NCBI GenBank assembly: GCA_035528235.1
Contig: DATKZB010000131.1
Location: 1-10,447, forward strand
Direction of reading: 5' to 3'
Source of the DNA: DATKZB01 sp035528235
GTDB lineage: Bacteria > Planctomycetota > Phycisphaerae > FEN-1346
Length of the DNA: 10,447 nucleotides
Of this stretch, positions 1-6,156 are shown in pieces. The notes beneath the pieces are model-generated. The model did no database searches and was not told the DNA's origin. It was given only the letters and a program-made list of their open reading frames with translations. Positions within the stretch are counted from its first letter, which is position 1, and every line of letters starts with the position of its first letter. Made by a program: the position numbers and the translations under genes.

Positions 1-15
1 TGCGCCGGCCACGCT

Positions 16-39
16 CACGGCCGGGCAAGACCGGCCGTG
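16..39. repeat. GC-rich inverted repeat (hairpin)
   Basis: CACGGCCGG at 16-24 pairs perfectly with CCGGCCGTG at 31-39 around a 6-nt loop (GCAAGA). No T-run follows directly. It sits next to a second hairpin at 47-69. Together they could be the 3' end of a gene lying left of the window, or a dispersed repeat; the sequence does not decide which. Confidence 0.5.
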
Positions 40-46
40 GCACACG

Positions 47-80
47 GCGCTGGGGCACGGCCCCAGCGCTACAGTCTTTT
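47..80 (+). terminator. possible intrinsic terminator of an upstream gene
   Basis: GCGCTGGGGC (47-56) and GCCCCAGCGC (60-69) form a perfect 10-bp stem with a 3-nt loop (ACG). It is followed by TACAGTCTTTT at 70-80, a short interrupted T-tract. The geometry is that of a weak Rho-independent terminator reading rightward, which would end transcription entering from the left edge. The T-tract is poor, so a plain structural repeat is also possible. Confidence 0.35.
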
Positions 81-90
81 GCGCGCCCAG

Positions 91-124
91 GTAGGGGCAC
101 GACATGTCGTGCCCCTACGAACAC
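91..124. repeat. dispersed perfect palindrome, copy 1
   Basis: Positions 91-118 are a perfect 28-bp palindrome: half-site GTAGGGGCACGACA followed by its exact reverse complement. As RNA it would form a 12-bp stem closed by a CATG tetraloop. The identical 28 bp plus the same right flank GAACAC recur at 6099-6132, giving 34 bp of identity. This copy lies about 50 bp upstream of the candidate promoter of the haem-protein gene. A REP-like or MITE-like element fits; no transposase is attached. Confidence 0.85.
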
Positions 125-169
125 CCCCGCGAGCGCCGGCACGAACGCCCGGCGAACGCCGGAACCCGT

Positions 170-198
170 TTGACCGGCCCCCTATTACACCGCATAAT
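170..198 (+). promoter_or_regulatory. sigma70-type promoter of the haem-protein gene
   Basis: TTGACC (170-175, 5 of 6 match to TTGACA) and CATAAT (193-198, 5 of 6 match to TATAAT) are separated by exactly 17 nt. The start point would fall near 205, giving a leader of about 36 nt before the ATG at 241. The AT-rich patch stands out against very GC-rich surroundings. This is the best promoter match in the window. Confidence 0.55.
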
Positions 199-223
199 GT
201 CCGTGGCAACGGTTGGCTCCGGC

Positions 224-231
224 GGAGGAGG
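224..231 (+). promoter_or_regulatory. Shine-Dalgarno site fixing the start at 241
   Basis: GGAGGAGG ends 9 nt before the ATG at 241. This site, the promoter at 170-198 and the signal peptide that begins at 241 decide against the in-frame upstream extension reaching back to 37. Confidence 0.7.
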
Positions 232-240
232 AAACGGCTT

Positions 241-1140
241 ATGCGGCGCGCGCGGCTCCTGGCCCTAGTGGTCCTGCTCGTGACGGCGGCCCGCGGCGCG
301 CCCGCCGCCGACGCGGGGCCCGCCGCCGACGCGTTCCAGGAAGCCCTGGCCCGCCGGGCACGGGCGAACGTCCCGGGCGACATCTACCTGCCCGTCCTCG
401 CGCCGGCTGTGGAACCCGAGACGCGGCAACTCGCGCCGGCCGAGGCGGCCGACGCCCTGGAGCGCGACTGGCTCTTCCAGGCGGTCGGCGAACCGCTGGC
501 CGCGCGGACCCGCAAGGAGATCGCCTGGGCCCGCGAGTTGGCCGCCCGGCTCGGCCGCACGGCCCGTCCGCCGGACCTCTCGGCCGAGGTGGCCGAACTC
601 GACGCCCTCCAGGCCCGCCTCGCGGCCGAGGCGCCCGCGGGCGCTGCGGTACCCGGCGGCGTCGACGCGGCACCGGCGTGGATCTGGTTCCCCGAAGGCC
701 GGCCCTTTGAGGACGCCCCCGTGGCGCCGCGGTTCTTCCGCCGCACGTTCGACGTGCCAGCCGGCGTCGCCGTGCGGTGGGCGCGCCTTCGCATCGCCGC
801 CGACGACGCGTGCGAAGTCTTCCTGAACGGCGCGCGGCTGGGCTCGCACGAGACGTGGCAGCGTGCGGCGGGGATGAGCATGGGGCGCGAGTCGCTCCGG
901 CCGGGCCGGAACGTCCTGGCCGTCCGGGCCGAGAACCGTGCCGCCCCCGTGACGAAGAATCCCGCCGGCCTCATCGCCCGCCTGACGCTGGTCCTGGCCG
1001 ACGACCGGCGGATGACACTGGTATCGGACCCCTCCTGGCGGGCCGCCACCGAGGCCCCGACCGGGTGGCACGAGACGGCGTTCGACGACTCGGCTTGGCC
1101 GGCGGCCGCCGTCACGGCGCCGCTGGGCGGCGGGCCGTAG
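241..1140 (+). CDS. N-terminal part of amber-interrupted HzsA-like haem protein
   Basis: This 299-residue frame starts with a signal peptide (MRR, then a hydrophobic run to about residue 20, then Ala-rich cleavage sites such as AADA). Residues 70-130 are helical and charged (RDWLFQA, EIAWARELAARL, LDALQARL). From about 146 to the end lies a galactose-binding-like beta-sandwich resembling the rhamnosidase N-terminal domain (FFRRTFDVPAG, CEVFLNGARLG, AVRAEN, WHETAFDDSAWP). It stops at LGGGP just before the G-R that would complete the usual GPWGR ending. The same frame continues past the TAG into the downstream protein with no shift, so this looks like the first third of a roughly 1015-residue exported protein. 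The product as sequenced would be a secreted sugar-binding-like fragment without haem sites. Whether it is made or functional is unknown. Confidence 0.8.
   Translation: MRRARLLALVVLLVTAARGAPAADAGPAADAFQEALARRARANVPGDIYLPVLAPAVEPETRQLAPAEAADALERDWLFQAVGEPLAARTRKEIAWARELAARLGRTARPPDLSAEVAELDALQARLAAEAPAGAAVPGGVDAAPAWIWFPEGRPFEDAPVAPRFFRRTFDVPAGVAVRWARLRIAADDACEVFLNGARLGSHETWQRAAGMSMGRESLRPGRNVLAVRAENRAAPVTKNPAGLIARLTLVLADDRRMTLVSDPSWRAATEAPTGWHETAFDDSAWPAAAVTAPLGGGP
1138..1140 (+). other. in-frame amber codon, expected Trp (TGG to TAG)
   Basis: The codons here read GGG CCG TAG GGA CGC. Both flanks are coding in the same frame: the lectin-like domain before, and GRIADLD then ELYLAVRRVKRRIALANP after. 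Related domains usually have G-P-W-G-R at this point, so a single G-to-A change in TGG explains the stop. Four other genes in the window (3304-5001, 5013-6011, 7364-8722, 8887-9975) end in TAG, so TAG is a normal stop here and general recoding is unlikely. A true nonsense mutation, a base-call error or specific readthrough remain possible. Confidence 0.8.
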
Positions 1141-1257
1141 GGACGCATTGCGGATCTCGACGCCGCGGCCGACTGGGCCGACGGCGACCCCGCCGCGCGC
1201 GAACTCTACCTGGCCGTCCGACGCGTCAAGCGGCGCATCGCGCTGGCGAACCCCGCC

Positions 1258-3288
1258 GTGGACTTCGACGAGTTACTCTTCATCGACCAGCCTTACCCGC
1301 AAGGGCCGGAGTGGCAGCACGAGTCGATCCACCGGATGAGCATCAAGGCGGCGCCGGGCGGGCGGCTGCTGGTACTGCGAGGGCTGGACCCCGGCGGCGC
1401 GGTGCGGAAACTCGCGCCCGGGAAGCCGGGCAGTTTCTGGCGGCCCGACCTGTCGTTCGACGCCCGGCGGGTCCTCTTCTGTTACAAGGCCCACGACGAG
1501 AAGAGTTTTCACCTGTACGAGACGGGCATCGACGGCCGGGGCACCCGGCGGCTGACCGACGGGCCGTACGACGACCTCGACCCGATTTACCTGGCCGACG
1601 GGCGGATCCTCTTCACGACGACGCGCGGCAACAGTTACGTACGGTGCGGGCCGTTCATCTACTCGGCCCTGCTGGCGCGGTGCGACGCCGATGGTGAAAA
1701 TATCTACATCTTGAGTTGCGGCAACGAGACCGAGTGGACGCCCGCCCTGATGGACGACGGCCGCGTCATCTACTCGCGGTGGGAGTACACCGACAAGCCG
1801 CTCTGGCGCATCCAGAGCCTCTGGACCACCCAGCCCGACGGCACCGGCACCACGGTCTTCTGGGGCAACCAGACCGTCTGGCCCGATCACCTGTCGGAGC
1901 CGCGCCCCATTCCCGGCACCCGCCGCGTCATGTTCTCGGGCGTCGGGCACCACGACTGGTTCTCGGGGTCCATCGGCATCGTCGACCCCGGCAAGGGCCT
2001 CAACTTTCCGCTGGGCCTGACGAAGGTGACGTGCGACCTGCCGTGGCCCGAGTGCGGCACGCCGCCCGAGGACCCGCACGAGTCGGCCGACTACCACCCC
2101 TCTGGCCGGTACACGGGGTACAAGACGCCGTACCCGCTGTCGGAGGAGGATTTCCTGGTCTCGGCGCGGGGCGAGGGCAGCCGGTTCCGCCTGTACCTGA
2201 TGGACGTGCGCGGCAACCGCGAACTTATCTATGAGGGTGCACACAACATCTGGCACGCCGTTCCGGTCCGGCCGCGCCCGCGTCCGCCGCAATCGCCCGA
2301 CCGCGTGGCCTGGCCCGGCACGGGCCCCGACCGCCAGCCTCCCCAGTCGGGCCTCTTCTACAGCGCCGACGTCTGCCAGGGCGTGCCGGACCTGCCGCGA
2401 GAGAAGGTCAAGTACCTGCGGGTCATTCAGACCGACCACAAGACCTACTCGACGTGGCGGAAGACGTACCGCAACTCCGGCCCGCCCGTCTCGATCATCC
2501 AGGAGGAAGGCGTCAAGCGGATCCTCTCGGTCGTGCCGGTGATGCCGGACGGATCGGTATACTTCAAAGCGCCGCCGGGGCGGTCTCTGCATTTTCAACT
2601 ATTGGACGAGCACTTCCGGTGCCTCCAGACGATGCGGAGTTTTACCGGCCTCATGCCCGGCGAGCATCGCGGATGCATCGGCTGCCACGAGTCGCACAGC
2701 ACGGCGCCGCCGGCCACGGGCGGGTTGGCATTCCGCCGGCCGCCCGTCGAACTGACTCCCCCGCCGTGGGGCGACGAGAGCATCGGCTACGAGCGGTTCG
2801 CCCAGCCCGTGCTCGACCGGTACTGCGGCAAGTGTCACCAGGGCGACGGAAAGGGCCGGCCGACGCTCGACCTGACGCTCCGGCCGGGGCACGGGCCCTT
2901 CAAGGAACCGTACCTGACGCTGGTGGGCGCGGCCGGGTGGGGCAACCCGGTGCCCGGCGGCGGGCGCAAGGGATACGGGTTCGCCGGGGCCATCCCGGTC
3001 GAGACGATGGACCCGAGCACCCGCGACCCGAAGGCCTACGCCACGTTGCGGCCGATGCGGTACCTCGCGTACACCAGCCCGCTCGTGGCCCGGGCGATGA
3101 GCGGCAAGCATCACGGCGTGCGGGTGGACCCGCTCGGCCTCAGGCGGCTCATCGCGTGGATCGACACGTGCTGCCCGTACCAGGGAGACCCGGAGGTCCG
3201 GGCCGAGGCGGACCCGGACTTTCCGTGCATCGACGAGTTGCCCATCCGGCCGCGCGTGGCCACGGCCCCGCGCATCGAGCGGCCGTGA
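1258..3288 (+). CDS. C-terminal part: PD40-like propeller and dihaem cytochrome region
   Basis: Conserved coding begins directly after the amber at 1141. The GTG at 1258 is only the first formal start in the frame and has no Shine-Dalgarno, so it is probably not a real start. Counting from 1258, residues about 35-250 look like a TolB/PD40-type beta-propeller (FWRPDLSFDARRVLF, RLTDGPYDDLDPIYLADG, FTTTRGN, RWEYTDKPLWRIQSLWTT). The middle (PLSEEDFLVSARG, LYLMDVRGNRELIYEGAHN, QLLDEH, MRSFTG) resembles the planctomycete family related to the hydrazine synthase alpha middle domain. Two haem-c motifs follow: CIGCH at 473-477 and CGKCH at 523-527, the latter in the YERFAQPVLDRYCGKCHQG context typical of planctomycete cytochromes. 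Without the signal peptide upstream of the amber this half could not be exported or haemylated. The stop is TGA. Hydrazine synthesis is not implied. Confidence 0.8.
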   Translation: MDFDELLFIDQPYPQGPEWQHESIHRMSIKAAPGGRLLVLRGLDPGGAVRKLAPGKPGSFWRPDLSFDARRVLFCYKAHDEKSFHLYETGIDGRGTRRLTDGPYDDLDPIYLADGRILFTTTRGNSYVRCGPFIYSALLARCDADGENIYILSCGNETEWTPALMDDGRVIYSRWEYTDKPLWRIQSLWTTQPDGTGTTVFWGNQTVWPDHLSEPRPIPGTRRVMFSGVGHHDWFSGSIGIVDPGKGLNFPLGLTKVTCDLPWPECGTPPEDPHESADYHPSGRYTGYKTPYPLSEEDFLVSARGEGSRFRLYLMDVRGNRELIYEGAHNIWHAVPVRPRPRPPQSPDRVAWPGTGPDRQPPQSGLFYSADVCQGVPDLPREKVKYLRVIQTDHKTYSTWRKTYRNSGPPVSIIQEEGVKRILSVVPVMPDGSVYFKAPPGRSLHFQLLDEHFRCLQTMRSFTGLMPGEHRGCIGCHESHSTAPPATGGLAFRRPPVELTPPPWGDESIGYERFAQPVLDRYCGKCHQGDGKGRPTLDLTLRPGHGPFKEPYLTLVGAAGWGNPVPGGGRKGYGFAGAIPVETMDPSTRDPKAYATLRPMRYLAYTSPLVARAMSGKHHGVRVDPLGLRRLIAWIDTCCPYQGDPEVRAEADPDFPCIDELPIRPRVATAPRIERP

Positions 3289-3303
3289 CGCGGCTGGTGC
3301 AGC

Positions 3304-5001
3304 CTATGGCCGGGGCTGGAGCGCGAACTTGGCGAACGTCTCGAGGTCCTTGTACTCGCTCCGCCAGGTCGTGTAGATGAGTCCATCGGCGCCCTTGACC
3401 TTGGCGGCCGCGTCGCGCCAGCCCATGACGTTGGCCTTGACGTCGTCGGTGTCGTAGTACCCCGCCATAATCATCTTGTGGCCGCGCTGGGCGAAGAACG
3501 GCATCGACGCGTCGCGCTTCTCGAAGCACCAGCACGCCACGTTCACGTCTTTCGAGAGGCCTTCCCACGACCCCGCCAGCGTGCTCGCCACGAGGTAATA
3601 CTTATCGACCGCGTTGTGGTTGGGGTCGAACATGTCGCTCCAGACGAAGGCCTCGGCCTCGGGGTCCACCCGGCGGATGATCTCGCGGCACCGGCGGACG
3701 TTCTCGGCCAGGATCTGCCCGGCCGTCTTGCCGCCCGCGCGACACAGTTCGCAATGGCCGGCCACGCGGAGTTCGTCGTGGCTCATGAGGTATTTCCTGG
3801 GCGCGAAGTGCTGCTTGATGAGCCGCACCTGCTTCTCCATGTAGCCGAAGAGTTCGTCGTGCACCAGGCATGCCGATACCTGCCCGTCGTAGATGACCAC
3901 CGTGTGGTAGAACGAAACCTTGAGCGTCTCGCCCTCCCGGATGCGCGAGTCGGGCGCCAGGACCAGCGGCGGCTCGGGATGCACCACCTCGTACGCCCCC
4001 GGCCACGGCACGCGGCCCATCTTGGGATACGCCCACGGCTGGAAGTCGCGACCCTCCTCGTACACGGTCTGGCCGTCGGCGCTCGTGACGCGCAAGGGGC
4101 ACCCCTGGCGCCGGACCATGTTGACGCCGGCCACCTCGCGGACGCTGACGTCGTCCATCCAGAACGCCCCCTCCTTGCCGCCCCACATGCCGATGTACAG
4201 GCTGACCTCGGCGTGCTGGAGCGTGTTGAAGAGGATGCTGTGCAGCGTCCAGTCCTGGGTGGGCTTGACGCCCAGCGTCGCGTGGTTCAGGGCCCGGCCC
4301 TCGGCCAGGGGGTTGATGAGCAGGCTGGCGGCGGGCGCCAGGTCGCGCGTCTTGATCCAGGCGTCGATGCGGTACTGCCGGTACGGCGCGAGGGTCAGTT
4401 TCTTGACCAGGCGTCCGTTGCCGTGGCTACTGCCCTCGCGGAACTTATCGACCCGCACCGAGGCCGCGCCCGAGTGGCGGACCTCGGTGTCGCGCCGCGC
4501 GCACTCGTCCATCCAGTCCCAGCCGGCGATCTTCTCGCCGCGCGTCTCCTCGAAGCCGCCGTTCGGCAGGCGGTTCGACGGGTCGGCCACGGTCGCGCGG
4601 CCGTCCTTGACGAGCATGGGGCAATCGCGGACGGGCATGCCCTCGGCCAGGTTCGGGTTGTTCTGAAGCACGTCGTTCGAGTACCCGACGGGCATGACGG
4701 CGGGGATGAGTTCCAGGCCCAGGTCCTCGGCGGCCTTGCGGGTCCGCGCCAGGTTCGTGTAGTACCAGTCGGGCCGGCCCTCGATGCGGCCGAACTTCGA
4801 GTCGCCGATGATCACGCCGTTGTAGCCGGCCTTCTTCGCGCGGCCCATCAGGGTGATGAGGTCGTCGACCCGCTCGTTGACCTGGAAGTTGCGCGGGGCG
4901 TACACCCACAGCCACCGCCAGGGCGACTCGGCCGCCCACGCGGGCAAGGCCCACGCCGCCGCCAGCACCAGCACCGCCGTCCACGCGCACGCTTGCCTCA
5001 T
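3304..5001 (-). CDS. secreted GH20-like barrel protein with CBM insertion
   Basis: 565 residues. The start ATG at 5001 has GAGGAGGG just upstream and opens a signal peptide (MRQACAWTAVLVLAAAWALPAWA, then AE). Residues 28-105 look like the first strands of a TIM barrel (WLWVYAPRNFQ, AGYNGVIIGDSKFG, GLELIPAVMPVGYS). Residues 146-290 are a jelly-roll carbohydrate-binding-like insertion (LPNGGFEE, SGAASVRVDKF, YRIDAWIKT, FWMDDVSVREV). The barrel resumes to the end, with SHDE at 407-410 where GH20 enzymes carry their catalytic Asp-Glu pair, then VWSDMFDP (453-460), ACWCF and IYTTWRSEY. A hexosaminidase-like extracytoplasmic glycosidase is the best guess, but GH20 assignment by eye is tentative and it may be an uncharacterised clan member. 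It is last of three co-directional genes, 11 nt after 5013-6011, and its TAG stop lies 15 nt from the convergent stop at 3288. Confidence 0.85.
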   Translation of the reverse strand: MRQACAWTAVLVLAAAWALPAWAAESPWRWLWVYAPRNFQVNERVDDLITLMGRAKKAGYNGVIIGDSKFGRIEGRPDWYYTNLARTRKAAEDLGLELIPAVMPVGYSNDVLQNNPNLAEGMPVRDCPMLVKDGRATVADPSNRLPNGGFEETRGEKIAGWDWMDECARRDTEVRHSGAASVRVDKFREGSSHGNGRLVKKLTLAPYRQYRIDAWIKTRDLAPAASLLINPLAEGRALNHATLGVKPTQDWTLHSILFNTLQHAEVSLYIGMWGGKEGAFWMDDVSVREVAGVNMVRRQGCPLRVTSADGQTVYEEGRDFQPWAYPKMGRVPWPGAYEVVHPEPPLVLAPDSRIREGETLKVSFYHTVVIYDGQVSACLVHDELFGYMEKQVRLIKQHFAPRKYLMSHDELRVAGHCELCRAGGKTAGQILAENVRRCREIIRRVDPEAEAFVWSDMFDPNHNAVDKYYLVASTLAGSWEGLSKDVNVACWCFEKRDASMPFFAQRGHKMIMAGYYDTDDVKANVMGWRDAAAKVKGADGLIYTTWRSEYKDLETFAKFALQPRP

Positions 5002-5012
5002 GATGCCCTCCT

Positions 5013-6011
5013 CTACTTCGGCGCCATCCACCGGTGCCGCTTGGATCCCTTGTACATGGCTTCCATGACGGATGAGCGCGCGGCGGCGCCGCGCACGTTC
5101 ACCAGGGCCGGGGCCGGCCGGCCGGCGGCCGCATCGAGAAACTGGTCCAGCGGGCTCGGCAGCGCCGCCGGCAGGTCGGTCCAGGGCGACCGGCCGTCGG
5201 CCCCCGCCACCTTCGCGCTCTGGAAGTAGAGTTTGCCGTCGATAATGGCCGCATGGCCCTCCGTGCCGCTCACGATCAGGCTCACGGGGTTGGCCACGTC
5301 GACCCATCCGGCCGCCAGCGTGCCGATGGCGCCGCAGGCGAACTTCAGGAGGCCCTCGCCGGTCTCGTCGCAGCCGGGGTATCGCCCGGTGACGATGTCG
5401 AGTTCGGCCGTGGCGCTGGCCACGTCGCCCATGAGCCACATCAGGAGGTCCAGCCCGTGCGTGCCCAGGTCGCCGAAGGCGCCGACGCCCGCCACCTTCG
5501 GGTCGGCCATCCACCGCCACTCGGTGTCGAACCACCCGCCCAGCGACCCACCGTGACACACGCTCGCCCGGACGCGCGTGACGGTGCCGAAGGCGCCGGC
5601 CTCGATCTGCCGCTTCAGAAAGAGGTGGACCGGGCTGCACCGCATGGCGTACCCGGTGTTGTAGACGACGCCGGCCCGCTCGATGAGGTCGGCCATCTCG
5701 TAGGCGTCCTTGGCGCCCATGCCGAGGGGCTTCTCGACGAAGAGGTGTTTGCGCGCGGCCGTGGCCTCGCGGACGAGACGCCGGTGCCGATTCGTCTCGG
5801 AGCAGATGACGACGGCGGCAACCTCGGGGTCGTCCCAGATTCGTTTGCGGCCGCGGACGGCCTTGGCGCCCAGGTCGGCCGCCCGGGCCTTGGCCAGCGC
5901 GGGGTCGGGGTCCCAGACGTACCGCGTCCGGACGTCGGGCCGGGCCGCCACGTTCTTGGCAAACCCCGGCGTGTGGATGTGTGCGCAGCCGACAAAGGCG
6001 ATGGTGAGCAT
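5013..6011 (-). CDS. Gfo/Idh/MocA family oxidoreductase A
   Basis: 332 residues, near the usual 330-400 for the family, with no signal peptide and therefore cytoplasmic. The N-terminal Rossmann fold starts IAFVGCAHIHTPGF: the glycine loop is atypical, with CAHIHT in place of GxGxxG. The family's Glu-Lys-Pro motif is at 93-95 (VEKPLG). The substrate-domain helix GDLGTHGLDLL (180-190) carries His185, the usual catalytic His. The chain ends RSSVMEAMYKGSKRHRWM, a normal C-terminal helix. It should oxidise or epimerise a sugar or cyclitol with NAD(P), but the substrate cannot be read from sequence. GGAGG lies 7 nt before the ATG at 6011. The gene follows 6157-7188 by 145 nt and precedes the GH20-like gene by 11 nt, suggesting one transcript. 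Confidence 0.92.
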   Translation of the reverse strand: MLTIAFVGCAHIHTPGFAKNVAARPDVRTRYVWDPDPALAKARAADLGAKAVRGRKRIWDDPEVAAVVICSETNRHRRLVREATAARKHLFVEKPLGMGAKDAYEMADLIERAGVVYNTGYAMRCSPVHLFLKRQIEAGAFGTVTRVRASVCHGGSLGGWFDTEWRWMADPKVAGVGAFGDLGTHGLDLLMWLMGDVASATAELDIVTGRYPGCDETGEGLLKFACGAIGTLAAGWVDVANPVSLIVSGTEGHAAIIDGKLYFQSAKVAGADGRSPWTDLPAALPSPLDQFLDAAAGRPAPALVNVRGAAARSSVMEAMYKGSKRHRWMAPK

Positions 6012-6045
6012 GCCTGGTCCTCCGATCTCGGGTCGTGTTTAGCAA

Positions 6046-6061
6046 CGCCACTTCGCCACTT
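6046..6061. repeat. 8-bp tandem duplication in leader of oxidoreductase A
   Basis: CGCCACTT occurs twice in direct contact (6046-6053, 6054-6061), in the untranslated stretch 35-50 nt upstream of the ATG at 6011. It may be a slippage product. No convincing -35/-10 pair was found in the rest of the 6012-6156 gap. Confidence 0.5.
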
Positions 6062-6098
6062 CATCGCGCCTGGCGGCCTTCCGGAAACGGCCTCTGTT

Positions 6099-6132
6099 GT
6101 AGGGGCACGACATGTCGTGCCCCTACGAACAC
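6099..6132. repeat. dispersed perfect palindrome, copy 2
   Basis: This is the same 28-bp perfect palindrome (6099-6126) as at 91-118, with the same GAACAC right flank (6127-6132). It lies between two genes transcribed leftward, 30 nt past the stop of oxidoreductase B (6157) and 87 nt before the start of oxidoreductase A (6011). On the transcript it would form a 12-bp stem with a CATG loop. No T-tract follows on the minus strand, so it is more likely an RNA-stabilising hairpin or mobile repeat than a terminator. Confidence 0.85.
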
Positions 6133-6156
6133 GCGTCTGGCCCGACCGTGGCAGGA

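Noticed and set aside
37..240. In-frame upstream extension of the haem-protein frame
   Set aside because: It would translate through the palindromic repeat and the promoter. The Shine-Dalgarno at 224-231 and the signal peptide fix the start at 241.
1138..1140. Genome-wide recoding of TAG to a sense codon
   Set aside because: At least four other genes in the window end in TAG at family-appropriate lengths.
3478..5229. Plus-strand open frame of 583 codons
   Set aside because: It is antisense to the GH20-like gene and the end of oxidoreductase A, and its composition is that of a complementary-strand shadow.
5002..6051. Upstream extension of the GH20-like frame to 6051
   Set aside because: It lies antiphase within oxidoreductase A on the same strand. 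The signal peptide and GAGGAGGG place the start at 5001.
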